DNA of 64,000 bases from Panagrolaimus kolymaensis (GCA_028622995.1 JAJQJQ010000040.1:434001-498000); one strand, 5' to 3'. Positions 25,701 to 37,885 are shown, numbered from the stretch's first letter. Notes: generated from the letters alone by a model not told the origin. Translations and numbers: made by a program.

Positions 25701-26318
25701 AAGACGGGTGATCTAAAAAAAAAGATCTGTTAAAACTTAAATTTCTTGCCTGGTTGGAGTTTATTATGCCCAATGGAAATTATGTATTCTACCTATTTAT
25801 AAAAAATAAAAAATAAACGAAAAAGATTTTTAATTGAAATTACGAAGTAAACTTTTTTAAAAACAAAATGCGGCCTTCGCATGAAAAACTTTAAAATCTA
25901 AATTTTTCATTCGAAAGATGTGTTACTACTGTGCGTGTGCCAACTTTTTTTTAAACTGATTAAAAGATTCTTTAATTTTAATCCACTTTTATAAATCATT
26001 TTTTGCTCTTGATTTTGCCATTCGTTAAAGGCAGATATTAAAAGTAAGGCTTACTTGAACATATGAAGCTGAGAGCAAATCCGCTAATTTTTCTTTTTGC
26101 TCCCTCGTTGGATACATATTTTGAAAATTTTCAGCTAACCATTCTTGAAATTTTTGTTTTTGCCAATTAAGAATTGGTTCAACTTTTGGCCGAAGGAATT
26201 TTTCTTCGCCATTTTCCGCCGTTATCATATCCTCATTTGATGAGGTGTTTTCTTTTTCATGCTCGGGTAAATTTAGCCATTGTGGTGGAATGACCAGCAT
26301 TTGCGTGGCTGCAGCCAT
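22788..26318 (-). CDS. divergent homeodomain transcription factor
   Basis: Exons 26318-26055, 25712-25313 and 23239-22788, joined in phase (YVQ to ITRLFANQ; EEDFK to EEQMSP), about 370 residues. A homeodomain-like region at about residues 50-105 reads WQKQKFQEWLAENF, MYPTREQKEKLADLL, SASYVQ, ITRLFANQRRRTHKNRK; the spacing around the YP resembles TALE-class domains. The nearly invariant Trp48 is Leu, while Phe49, Asn51 and Arg53 remain. Downstream: Ser/Pro-rich region, basic KKQRSRKRKNK (nuclear signal), acidic helix, PPPPLP, and a Gln run HQQQQQQREQQ. The third exon is separated by a 2,073-nt intron. The ATG at 26318 follows a TTTACAG acceptor by 14 bases and the frame stays open upstream, so a further 5' exon may exist. 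Exact family not recognised. Confidence 0.8.
23240..25312 (-). other. large intron of the homeobox gene
   Basis: 2,073 nt, about forty times longer than typical here, from donor GTATGT to acceptor TTTTTTAG. AT-rich with a GC-richer patch at about 24410-24600 that holds a small CGGCT/AGCCG inverted repeat. Long introns in homeobox genes often hold enhancers; that is inference. No nested gene seen. Confidence 0.5.
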
Positions 26319-27735
26319 TTTTGCAGCAGCGACTGTAAATAAATAAATAAAATAATATAATTTTGAAATAATCGCCACGCAAGCAAATAAAAATGATGCA
26401 GACAATGACAACCAAAAAAAGGGAGGAATCAAATGCGCGGGAAAACGACTAGTTCGGAAGCCAGAAGAAAGAAAAATAAAAAGAAAAGAAAGAAGACAGC
26501 AGCCATCAGCCGTCCGTTTCGGTTGAACATGGACTGCTGACGCTATATTGCTTGCTTGTTGTCATGCCGCCTCGAGTTTCTTTTATTGACAACACAAAAC
26601 AATCGCGTGTAAACTTTTTTTTACTTTCCCTACGTTTTTTGAAGTTTATTGTGTCAAGCTCGTGTTTGAGAAAAAAAAAATGCAAAACGGCTGATCGGCT
26701 GATCAATGAGTGTCTGATGCTTGTTGAAGAGAAAAAAAAGGACGAGATTGTCATATCAACGAATGTTTGGAAAAATTACGAATGAACATAAACCATGGAT
26801 AGTAAAAAGTTATTGTTTACGAAAGAAAAGCAAATGGTGAAAACAAAATAAAAAGAAGTCTCAAACACGAGCAAATCGAAAAATGGAATACGCATTAAAA
26901 TGAAGGAAATGCAGCGCCCAAATACTGAAGAAGAAGAAAAATGAGGAAGGCTTGAGAGCCACGTGTACGTATGTATATGTGTCTGCAGCCCAAACAGCCA
27001 GCAGCTACCAACAACCAGCTGGAAAATACATAAACACGCGCTAGACATTCATTTTTTAACAACAACAAAAAGGGGCGAACGCCATTATGGGCGACTCCCT
27101 GCTTCTTTGTTACTTATTTTTGCGCAGGCAAATAAGAAGAAAAAATGGCTGATGTCAGGCAAAAAAAAGTAGTAAGAGAAAAAAATCTATAAAATGCCAC
27201 CACTTTTTTCCTCGTAACCACAACCATTAATAACATGTGCATGTGGTGTAAAAAAGGGGTTTTCAATGATCCATTCATTCTTTTCTAAAGGCATTTGTCT
27301 TAGCTCTCAATTGAGAAAATATTACTGGCTAAACTTTCCTCTCACTTTCTTTTTGACCTTTAAAATATTTCCGATTAAAGTTTAACAAAAAACTATTCTT
27401 TGCCAATAGTAAAAGCTCAGTCGAATTCTTTTTCCTCTTAAATGAATGCATGTGCGCAAAATTCTCTCAGCCATTTGGGTGACAACGGCCTTCTTCTTCA
27501 TACTACTACCACGACGCTCTTTATCATTAAATCCTTTTTATTTTATTGAAATAGCCTTAACATAAAATTAAATTAACAAAATATGATTATGTCATTCATT
27601 TCAATGCAAATTATCTGTTCATCAATAAAATTTATGCACATATGTATAAAATATGCAAATTACTAGTAAAAAAATTTACAAAAATTATGTGGTAAAAAGA
27701 AATTTTTAAAACATACTACTTTTTACAATAAAAAA
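26319..27735. other. intergenic, 5' of the homeobox gene
   Basis: 1.4 kb with several overlapping short ORFs on both strands (26506-26754, 26552-26785, 26776-27048, 26963-27172) that share sequence and show no family features. Slightly more GC than average around 26500-27100; could hold an upstream homeobox exon or promoter. Nothing firm. Confidence 0.4.
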
Positions 27736-28136
27736 ATGACATCCAAGATCTATGTGGTATTTCTAATTTTGATATTTTTTCATTCAACTTTATCTTATGA
27801 TTGTTATCCTTCAAACAGAAGAGATTTTAAATTTGTAAGTTATTACTGAGTTTCATATTTTAATTTTAAGCATTAACAAGAAAAATTTTGTTTGCTTTGT
27901 TAAAAATATGCACCGTTTTTTAAAACTAAGTTTTGTAATAATAATCTTTATCTAACCTTTTACTTTTTCAGCACAATCAAACTTTTGATTTCGCTTGTTC
28001 ATCACCTTTATTGCTTATTACTACATATAGCTGCATTATCACCGCAATTCTCGAAGCTGTTATTATTGGATTCGTGTGCTGCTTTCAATGTAAACTCATC
28101 TTTGATCAACGAATACCCGAAAATTGGATTGGATGA
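27736..28136 (+). CDS. small secreted/single-TM protein, unknown
   Basis: Two exons, 27736-27834 and 27972-28136, joined in phase 0 by a GTAAGT...CTTTTTCAG intron of 137 nt; about 87 residues. N-terminal signal peptide (MTSKIYVVFLILIFFHSTLS), a short luminal part with Cys (YDCYPSNRRDFKF), then a hydrophobic segment around ITTYSCIITAILEAVIIGFV and a short tail CCFQCKLIFDQRIPENW. The CC near the membrane could be palmitoylated. Too short for similarity-based naming; clean signal peptide and splice phase argue that it is real. Compare the similar-sized gene at 53959-54269. Confidence 0.65.
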
Positions 28137-28260
28137 AATTTGGTGTTGAATAATCTCATACATACATAAACATTAATTAAAACTTTATAAACACATCAAA
28201 TAAATATTTTAAAAAAACAAAACAATAAAAGAGATCTTATTAAAAAAACTTTTCACCGTT

Positions 28261-30272
28261 TCATTTTTTTACCGGTTTTGAAATAGCAACGGAACGTGGA
28301 ACAAAACTTTCAATACGCATCTTACGACCATCTGGTGGAGTTGACATTGGTTTGGATCTTGAACCTAAAGCAGCTTTTTGAATGGAATTTCTTTGTTGTT
28401 GTGGAGGCTTGGTATCAGTTTTGGACGGAGGATTGCTAATATACGCACTAAGAGCACGACCACCAATTTCAATTTGTGCTTGTAAAGCTTTAGCAGCATC
28501 AGCTTCCGTTTCGAAATCTACATAGCCACAACATTTTGATACACCATCTTTCTTTGTTGCAATTCGAGCATCCTTTACTTTACCATATACTGAGAAAGCT
28601 TCCTAAAATAAAATAATTTTAAAAAACTTTTACAAAAAGAAAAGTCTGTTGTACCTTTAATTCTTGGTTATCACATTTAAATGGAAGATTTTTCACGAAG
28701 AGCTTGTTTCTTTCAATATTAGTTGAGTACCGGAATTTTGCACGTTCTCCCTTTTCATGAGGATTGTAAGCGCTAACAAAGACAGGTCGACCTTTCAACG
28801 GTGTGCGGTCCAAAAGGAGTGCAGTTTGAGCAGATTCAACAGTAGAAAAGTCAACATAGCCATAGCCTTTTGAAACATTTGTACCAGGACGAGGAATTAA
28901 GCGCACACCAGAGTTACCAGGAAAGAATGAACTAATTTCAGCATCAGATACGCCATAATCCAAATTTGAAACAAATATAGTCTTTTCAGGATCAACATTG
29001 ACGTCAACAGGTGAAGGAGTTTCTTTTGGTTTTTCGATTTCAGTATTGTTAAGCACCAGCGCTTTGGAGACATTCACAGGAGTTGGAGATGATTCACCTG
29101 ATCGAGGAGATAATCGGACAGGTATATGAGGAATAACAAAGCCATCTTTATCTTTAATAATTTCAGGTTCCGGTGTTTTTGAATGCTTGGATGAAGGTTC
29201 AGAACCATTATTTGAAAAAGCTGGACGTTTCTTTCCTTTCTTAGGAGAAATATCAAGTTGAGAGATATCAGGCTGGATCTTCTTTTTAAAGCTTTTATCA
29301 TTGTGGTGTTTGCCTTTGGGAACAAGTTTCTTCTGTTTATTAGATTCAATAATACGAGCCATTTGATCATTAACTTTTTTCAAAGCTCTATTAACTTGTT
29401 CAAAATTTCCTTCATCACGTTCAAATTGAATGAAATAATCAAACAAAAGTTCATAATCGTCGAATACAGAATTGATTGCGCGATAAAGCAGAGATCTTGC
29501 AGCTTCCACATTACCAAATCTTCTTTCCATGTCAACAGCTTCAATCCAATATTTAGCTTTGTTTGCAACACCAGATCCCAAAATTTCTTTCCAAAGTTTT
29601 CGACCCTGCAAAATATTAATAAAAAATATCTTTTAAAATTGCTTAAAATAACTTACAAGTTCCACATCTTTTAGCCTATAAAAGGCAAAATAAGCGTAAT
29701 TTTTAGTAAAGCTACAACTTTCATCCCAGTATTGACCATACTTTTCTTTTAAGAAATTATAAGCATTAGCAAAAAATTCACCAACGGGAGAATAATCAAC
29801 CTCGGATTTTCCAATAGAATCCAATCTTTGATACCGTAATTTTGCATAAACGATTGTTCTATAAAGTGCAGCAGCTGATTTTGAATCTTCAGTGTATTCA
29901 AGAGCAGTTTCAAAAACATCATTCAATTTCACCCATGCTTGTCCAAATCTTTCTAATTGAAACAAATAATCTTGCCAAAAATAAGTTTCTTCCATACACA
30001 TATGGCAGCAGCGAGAAAACACATCAAGAATTTCCTATAAAAAAATAAAATAATCCATCGGAGGAAAGAATAAAACTTACTGGCTTTTGGAAATTTTTAA
30101 GATAATCCAAGTATTCCCTCCAAATATTGATGTCTTCTGGTAAAAGAGATAATAATTCTTCAAACGAATTAACGGTATCAGTAAAATCTTTTGTCTGGAT
30201 AACATTTTTAATCCAAAGCTGCCAATTACCATCAAGTTCACTAAGTTCCGAAAGTGTCTGCTGAGACGCCAT
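28261..30272 (-). CDS. sart-3: SART3-type U4/U6 snRNP recycling factor
   Basis: Nuclear factor that re-anneals U4 and U6 snRNAs. Start at 30272 (MASQQTLSELSELDGNWQLW), four introns, about 630 residues against about 960 in human. N-terminal half: HAT-repeat helices with conserved W/Y spacing (NIWREYLDYLKNF, ETYFWQDYLFQLERFGQAW, KAKYWIEAVDMERRFGN). Basic/Ser linker, then two RRMs: RNP-like KTIFVSNLDYG with GYGYVDFSTV, and NKLFVKNLPFKC with CGYVDFETE. After RRM2, ISNPPSK and MRIESFVPRSV match SART3's C-terminal region, but the terminal LSm-binding helix (SNADFAKLFL in vertebrates) is not seen: the protein stops after PVKK. Lies 145 bp behind PRP18 with an acceptor TTTTTTTAG before its ATG. Confidence 0.9.
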
Positions 30273-30417
30273 TTCTAAAAAAATAAAGAATGATAACCAC
30301 GGTTTTCCCAATAATAAAAAATAAAGTATTGTAAAACGAAACAACGTAAATAGAGACACGATTTAAAAAGCTTAAAAAGAAGAGTTTTATTTTAAACAAA
30401 AAACAAATTGTACAAAA

Positions 30418-31597
30418 CTAGAGATCATCTTTTTTAACAAACTCAAAACATCTGCTAGGATCAGCAGGATAATAATCTTGACATTTTGACATCACGCGCT
30501 TCAAACCATGGATGTATTTCCTGAAATTAATGATAAAGGCTTTTGAAATAAATAATAAATAAATAAACAAACCTCTGTGTTTCATTATTGAGAATATGAG
30601 CAATTTGATTTACATAAGCTTTAGCAGAGCCTGGACGTTGATGAATACCTGAGCGTGTTACACCAACAGGCCATGGAGCGTTTCCAATCGCAAGATGCAT
30701 ATACGCGTTGTTAGCAATTATGTAGTCATGATCAAGTAAGATAATCCGTGTAATATTGACCAAATGACATCGTTGATCGTTGTTAAGATTGCTTTTAGCA
30801 AGAGCGCGAAGTAAAGGTTCAACATCTTTCATCGTCTGTTGAAAATGTCCCGTTTTTAGTTTGCCACGAGGACTTGTTTTTTGATCAAGAGAACGACCAT
30901 CAAGTTCTTTTTGCCACTTTGAAAGAATAAAGACTAAGAAATTATATATAATTAAGCAATCTTGTTTGATGTTATCATTCAATCCAAGCTTTTTTGCTTC
31001 TTCTTTTATATTATTCCACAGATCTTCAGTTGGTTCAATGTAAAATTCATTTTTCTTTTCTTTTCGACCATAGCTTCCATGAACGATTTCATCCAAAACT
31101 TCATCTTGAGCACGATTCAATGCAGCTTGATATTCGTTTTTCCATCCCATCGCAAGTTCAGGTTCATCGACTTCATGTTTTCTCAATCGCAGGAAAGCAT
31201 CTCGATCACTTTCAGCAAACAATCTAATAGGAAGATTCCTTTCCCGGAGCTTATGTATAACTTCATCACGAGGAATATTCTTCACTTCTTTTAAAACATC
31301 ATCAGCTTTCACTTTGAGTTCATCATTCTTGTTCTAAAAAATAAATCTAATTAAACATGCTTGTTGACTACAAAGAAATAATATTACCTCATGATCTTTA
31401 TCACGTAAGCCTTGTTGTTTCTTTTCAAATTTTTCACGTTCTATTTGAGGCAAATCACCCATACGAATATATTTACTTCCACCCTGAAATTGAAAAGCTT
31501 TATAAGGAATGCTATTAAATAAAAGTAAACTTACAGCCAAATCATCAACCGCTTTCCGCTTTTTATTTACAATACTTTCTAATAGTTTAAATGACAT
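30418..31597 (-). CDS. prp-18: PRP18 pre-mRNA splicing factor
   Basis: Second-step splicing factor binding U5 and SLU7. Four exons, about 350 residues. The start at 31597 gives [20 protein letters not shown]. Around residue 95 the SFM-like motif ([20 protein letters not shown]) is clear, followed by [11 protein letters not shown]. The C-terminal Prp18 domain is complete: [53 protein letters not shown] and the C-terminal helix [20 protein letters not shown]. Introns are 49-56 nt. First gene of an apparent two-gene unit with SART3. Confidence 0.95.
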
Positions 31598-32262
31598 TAT
31601 ATTTTGGATTTACAAAATAAAAAAATAAAAATAAGCAGCAATTGATGAAAATGAATGAACGTTGAAGAAAAAATTTTTTTCAAGAGTTGCGAAACAAATA
31701 CACAATGGAGAATATGCATGTTGCATGTAATATAACACATATTTAGGATGCGAAGAAAAGTTTCGGGTTTTTTTTACGAGAAACACTAAAATAAATTTCA
31801 GTAAGCTTATCTAAAATTTTATTGAAAAAACAACTTTACTTAAAAATATTAATGGGTTAGGGAGAAATTAATTAAAAGTTGATGTGCTTAAACTGTTTTG
31901 GTTCTTGCGTGTACCCAACGAAAAAATTTAACGCTTACCATATGACATTTTGTTTTTTAATAGCAACAATTGTGTTTTACATGAGATGACTATATATATT
32001 CTGCAACTTTTAACCACTTTAAATTACATACACTGTTTTTCTTTTTAACTGTACAAATAGTGGCTAACATCCAACATAAAAATTTTATCATTATTTATTT
32101 TTTTATTTCATTTTCAACAATAAAAATATACACTCATAAAGTTTACAATAAAGAGAACGTAGGAATCTTTAAACTTTGCAAAAAAAAAATTGCATGAACG
32201 AAAAAAACCGGTAAGAATCATGGCAGTGAAGGACGATAACCAGGTGAAAAGTGATAAAGAAG
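31598..32262. other. intergenic region
   Basis: 665 bp between the 5' end of PRP18 and the 3' end of the GLD-2-like gene, both on the minus strand. AT-rich; presumably the PRP18 promoter and GLD-2 3' UTR. No coding sequence recognised. Confidence 0.45.
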
Positions 32263-34796
32263 TTAAATAGAAAATTGACATTCAGAAGTGACATCAGATT
32301 CAGAGCTTGAAGGAGAAGGAATAGTGATGAGCTTGTCGAGGCAACGAGCATGTTGAAGAGCTGCATATGCATCACAGAACTTTCCTTTGATACGTTGAAA
32401 CACACGTTCATCATAGATTGAATGAGCAGTATTTGTATGAGTAAACGGTTCTTCGATGCAGATTGGAGACCATTGAAGTTTATCTTTGATTACAGCTTTA
32501 CGTTCAACTTGATGACCCAACCGTACACTGATTGCATTTTTTTCGTAACTAAAAATTTTTCTTAATAAATATAAAAAATTGTAACAAGCTTACTCATATA
32601 CATAAGCATAATAGTAAAAGAACCCAATAAGTAAATCACCAAGCTGTGTAGCGTTTTTCGTAGTAAGATTATCAAAGCTTTCTTCAAGAGGACTTAGAAT
32701 ATTTAATGTTCTAATATCGAGGAATGAATTAAATCTTTCAGGACAACAATTTTGAAGCGAAGGCAATACAGGTTCAGAAACACCAACTTGAAGAAAATGG
32801 ATAACCATAAGAACAAGCGAATAAGAAGTGAAGGAAGAGCGAGAAGCATCATTGATATCACATTGTTTGGCCCATTCTTTCACAACGGCAACTAAAGGAC
32901 GAACACGCCAATCTTCTGAAAACCAGATGTTAATAAAAGTAAAATATAGTAAAATGGCTTACGGAAAGAATAATAATATAGTAAATGAGTATTGCGGATA
33001 GCGACCAAATTATTAACATTTAAATCAACGATCATGTTTTTATGTTGCCCTTGAAATTTGATTCGCAAAATTGGAACTTTAGCGCGAATAAGAGTTTGTT
33101 CTTGAATGGCATCTAGAGAAGAAAGAATTTGTTCAATTGAACGAAGTGTATTGATAGCTTCAACTTTTTGGTCAACCTATAATAAAACAAAATTTGTTAT
33201 AAACTTAAATATGAAAAACATCCTAAACTCACTTCACCATTGGTAAGAACAAAACAAATATCCATATCTGAGCTTTCATTTCCAAATCCATTAAGAGTTG
33301 AACCAACAATATAAAGACCACAAGCAGGAAAACGAGTGACGAGTGAATAATAAAGCATATCACGAAGTCGAAGCTTTCTAAAATTATCAAGCGATGAAGA
33401 TAAAAAACTTGATAAAAAATAATAACAAACTTTAGAAGAGTTCCTTCTTTTTGAATCACACTATCATAGAATGCAATAATATTGGTTGTTAATTTATCCT
33501 GAATGTTTTGATGATTCGGCGATGTACGAGGATAATGAGTGAATGGAACCTGAACGATGTTAAAATCCATTATAGCACATGGAGAAGAAAAAAATGCCTT
33601 CGTTCTTTTATGATCCAAACGGCTTTTTCGATCGAAAAGCATAAATTCAAAAAAATAAAAATGCAAAAACAAAAAACGAAAGTGCGCGGCATTTTTTACA
33701 AAAGCGAGCGGTAAGAGTTAAACCTTTTTTGAAATACATATAAATGATGTTAAACAATATTTGTTAAAAATCACTTTTTTTAAATATTTTCAATTACCCT
33801 TTAAAGAAAAAAAACACTTACAGTTGAATAGTTTGAATCGAAAGAAGCTCCATCAGATGTTGATGAAATTGAATCGACCCGAGAAATCATTGAAGGATTA
33901 GTTGTTGTTGTAGTAGTAGTAGCACGTTGAAGTGGAAAATTGTCGAATGATGACAAATTACGACGAAATTCAACTGAATGTTGTCGCATTTTATTGAAAA
34001 ATGCTTCTTCACATGGGCCATGCAAATTTGTAAATTCGTGAATAAAATTTTCATAATTTGAGAATGAAGAAGTCGAGGGAGGCGCTAAAGGTGGAAGGCC
34101 GAGATGTTGATGAGGATATTTTTTTAATCCACATTTTTTTGTGTTTGTATTTGAAGATGAGGATGATGATGATAAGGCAGCAAATTGTTGTTCATAAATG
34201 GTACGATAAAATAATTTTTGTTGATAAAAATATTGTTTTAAAAAGGGATCATTTTTTAAATTTGAATTTTTGGGTAATGACGAACGAGATTTTTTTCCTC
34301 TGTTCTTTTTTAGTTTATTTGGAACTTCAATCATTGTTGTTGACCATTCGTTGCATAATTCTTTGGGATCTGATAATGTAAACGATGCAGATGACGAGCA
34401 ATCAACGAAAGCTTCATCGATATCTTCACAAGCTGGAATTATTCTTTCCTCATCCAAACCAATGCAAGAAGCAGCTGAAGATGTTGGAGAAATCATTGAA
34501 AAATTACTTTTTAATTCCATTTCATCCAAAGTTAAACTTCCTGCACTGCTAATTCCACTAGAATTTGTAATCATTGAAGCCAACGAACAGATAGAATCTG
34601 ATGATGGTGACATTGCTTCATTTCGACCATTCCCTCGTCGTTTTCTTTGACGACGGCGCTTCTTTTTTTGTTGTGTATCATTAGAATTTGATGATAAATC
34701 AAAAATACAAGTATCATCAATGCACATTTCGCATGAATTATTATTAGAGTGAGAATTGCTTTTAAAATCTTGAAGGAATAATTCGTTATTCATCAT
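32263..34796 (-). CDS. gld-2: GLD-2-type cytoplasmic poly(A) polymerase
   Basis: Extends poly(A) tails of stored mRNAs in germ line and neurons. The catalytic part has the nucleotidyltransferase signature LYIVGSTLNGFGNESSDMD with both Asp, then LNVNNLVAIRNTHLL, DWRVRPLVAVVKEWAKQC, YSLVLMVIHFLQ and the C-terminal LGDLLIGFFYYYA. The first exon (34796-33822) encodes a long Ser/Thr/Asn-rich N-terminus with a basic QKKKRRRQRKRRGN tract and a Thr run, as in nematode GLD-2. Its donor GTAAGT joins in phase 0 to an acceptor ATCGTTCAG at 33550-33559; the intron is 272 nt. Alternatively, an internal ATG (MDFNIVQ) could start a short catalytic isoform. No RRM, consistent with the need for GLD-3-type partners. 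Four further introns. Confidence 0.9.
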
Positions 34797-36906
34797 TGGA
34801 GCCAAAGGCGCTTCCCTTTTTAAGGCAAATAATTCTTTGGAAATACTTCAAAGAATACAAAATTCAACTATTTTTCTACTTGAAAATAAACAGAATGTCG
34901 AATTTTTATTTACTAAAATTGTTTTATTTTATTAAACTAGAGAAACAGAAATTTTAAGGTCAATCCTCATCTTCGGCACATAAAAAAAAAATAGCATAAA
35001 TATTTTTTCTTTTAAATTGCGAAAAAATAGGCTAAAGGAAACCGTTTTGCTTATAAGTAAATACGGTAAAATGAAGGGGTAAAAATGTAAAAAAAAAAAC
35101 AGCAACGTTAAAAATAAGTTAAAAAAGTTGGAATCAAGTTAAAATCGGAGAGGGAAAAATGATTCTAAAGTATCAAAAAAAGATACGGCCATGATCATCC
35201 ATCAAAACAAAAATAAATTTTAATTTTAAACCCTCTTTTAAATATGTCATTTTTTAAACTTAAATGAATGTCGGAGGATAAAAATCAATAAGTGACGAGA
35301 TTATTAACTTTGAATTGGTTATCTTCTTTTAAAAAGTTTATTTTGTTGGTATTAAATTTAATCTCTAAACTGAATTTTAAATAGACGAGGGAAAAAAGAA
35401 AGAAGAGAAAACAACAATTTCCGCCAACGTTTTTTGTTTTCATGGATGGTCTTTATTTATTCCGTTTGGGGAATTAAAGGAAAAGGAAGGAAGGTATATC
35501 AGATAAAATAAATATAGCAAATTTCTAGCAACAAAAAAAGAAGAAGGAAAACAGCTAAACCAATAAATTATGGATAGAAATGCTTGAATGCTAGCTTTCG
35601 TCGAAGAAGCAGTTGTAATAAATTTATTAGATGGAAACAATTGAAGTAAAACGGACGCAAAAAATTTTTTTGAGCAAATAAAGATTAGCTCATATTTTTT
35701 GGAGAAAGCAATAAAACAGAAACTAATTGTTTGTTGCTAAAAAAAATATGTTTCATAACTTCTTTGGCTAGGCTATAAAAATAAACGCTTCTGAAATTTC
35801 TCGAATGGATGGATGAAGAATAATAATCAGCTGTTCAAATTTATATTCCTTAAAAATTGATATTGTTTATAATTTTTTTTGCAACAGGAAGCAAAAAAAG
35901 GTTTGTGCTTTGAATTGAAGCAAAACTCTCTCTTTCTATTTCTTTAACTTTAACTTTAAACCAGTTCCAGCTGTTTTCACAAACTAAAAACGTGCAATAA
36001 ATTTTAAGCGAAGTATCAACAAAAAAATAAGACGTAATATTTATTCCTTTTTTATTTTTTTGTAAGGAAATCATACAAGAGTAACAAAGGAAGTAAAATC
36101 GAAATTTATGGCAATAAAAAAAAGAAGAAATAATAATAAAAAAATGTTAAAAATGAAACACAGACGTTTTTTTACTTTGAAACACTTAATTAGACATGTA
36201 CACTACTCTGTGTGTTAAAAAAATGAAATAAACCAGAAATGGGTATAATTTTTTCAAAATTTGTTTTTATACTTTCTTTGAATTAAAGTTTTTATTTGTT
36301 TCATAAGTAGAAAAATCATCCCAAAAGTTTAAGAAATTTTGTTGGTCAGCATTGCAAAAAACTTTAATCTAAAATTTTTGATAAGTTAAGATTATAATAG
36401 ACGGCAATTTAGAAGTTAAATACACTCCAAAACTAAATTTTCTAAAACAAATGGCTTTTGTCTAATGGAACTTATTTTATATTGCAGCTTTTAAAGTTTG
36501 CTTTTAACTTCTTCTTTTTTTGAATTAACACATTACAAGATTACGTATAATATTTTGCAATTTTATGTTACTTATTATCTTAGACGTAACTATTATATTT
36601 TCTTCAGTTTCAACAACAGCAACATAAAAATGACTACTCACAATTTTGTTTAAGCCTTCACTTATAATATTCAAATGAGTTCGGAATGTTTGATCAAAAA
36701 TCTTTAAAGTGCTTCTACCTCCATAAAACTTTAACGTCATTTCATTCATAAAACATGTCTGGTCAATTTTTTTAAATTTAATCTTTGTAATCGTTTATTT
36801 TTTTATTTATATGTTTATTGAAAAGTTTATTAAAAAAAATAATCCATATTTTTTGATTTTTAATTAGAAAAGTTCAAAATTTTAAATGCATTTTTTAAAA
36901 ATATCT
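34797..36906. other. intergenic region, mostly empty
   Basis: 2.1 kb of AT-rich sequence upstream of GLD-2. ORFs at 35440-35640 and 35850-36074 are weak. One ORF at 36525-36749 is listed separately. No repeats recognised. Confidence 0.4.
36525..36749 (-). CDS. possible small protein (74 aa), unsupported
   Basis: Single ORF with ATG start and mixed, non-repetitive amino-acid composition (for example SHFYVAVVETEENIIVTSK), more protein-like than other ORFs in this gap. No acceptor directly upstream, no signal peptide and no family likeness. It may be a chance ORF or a fragment of a decayed gene. Confidence 0.2.
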   Translation of the reverse strand: MNEMTLKFYGGRSTLKIFDQTFRTHLNIISEGLNKIVSSHFYVAVVETEENIIVTSKIISNIKLQNIIRNLVMC

Positions 36907-37885
36907 TCATGGTTCTGGAGCATTTAGGGCCAATGTTGATGTCAAAATTTCCCAATCAGGCCAATAATTTTGTTTGATTCGATTTACAAATGCAATCAAA
37001 TTTGGTGTTGATTGTTCCATGTATGGTTTTATTACAGAGCTTGCGAGAGGAGTATCAGTCAATGTTACAAGTTGACCAAAAGCTGTTGCATCAACCTTAA
37101 TTTATTTTGTTGATTGGTTTAGAGATAAATCAAGTAAGGTTAAACTTTTTTTTAACTTGCCGAAGTTGGTTTTGTACCAAAAAAGTATGGTTTATCTCCG
37201 AGATAAAAGGATAAAATAGATAAATCTTGTTTAACAATTTCATCCACTTCTTCGGGAGGATGTCGTCCAATACCTTGAACATGAACAGCATTTTTGTAAT
37301 CTTTTTGGAGCTTTTTGACAATTAAATTTTGGAATACAAATTTTTTGATTCCAGTAAAATGTCGGAGGACACCTTTATCGGTGGCCATCCAAGAACAATC
37401 TCGTGATCTTTGGTAAGCGACAACTCTAAAAAAATTAAGTTGTCTAAATTTTTAAAGCTATTTTTTGAAAAAATAAACCTAAAAATTGATTCTTCAATCA
37501 GAACACTAAGCAATCGAGCTTCAGCTCGTTCCCTTGTAGTTAGATTTCGATCAATTCCAAGATGGAAAGTACCAATGAGATTTTCAATAATAATATTAGA
37601 ATCACCGTGTTGTCGACCATTAAGCTCAATAAATGGAAGTTGACCACGAGAGGATGCCTTAGTAAATTCATTACTGATTGCCTTAAAATTAAATTATGAT
37701 AAATTTATAATTCTATGTAGGGAGGAAATGTTTACGCGATATGGAAGTTTATTAAATCGAAGCCATGTTTCAAGTTTGATAGCAAATGGGGATATGTTTA
37801 CAATGCAACCAGCTCTTGGAAAGATGACCAAATTAATGACATCTTGTTTCCAATCCCGAACCAATAATTCGTTTGTTGCCTTCAT
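36907..37885 (-). CDS. FAXC/CDR-like metaxin-GST family protein, copy A
   Basis: Related to Failed axon connections and C. elegans cadmium-responsive CDR proteins: thioredoxin-like GST_N plus GST_C fold. Four exons, about 285 residues. Start at 37885 directly after TTTCTTAG (trans-splice-like). Family motifs: ELLVRDWKQDVINLVIFPR, SPFAIKLETWLRFNKLPY, GQLPFIELNGR, CSWM, HPPEEVDEIVKQDLSILS, LGDKPYFFGTKPTS, DATAFGQL. The last intron begins with GC (GCAAGT), not GT, at 37160; the neighbour copy has GT at the same position. About 45-50% like copy B by eye. Lies 412 bp downstream of copy B, same strand. Confidence 0.85.

Noticed and set aside
26506..27172. Several overlapping ORFs 5' of the homeobox gene
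   Set aside because: They contradict each other on both strands and none has a recognisable motif.
33901..33925. Trinucleotide run as an independent microsatellite
   Set aside because: It is the Thr run of the GLD-2 N-terminal exon.
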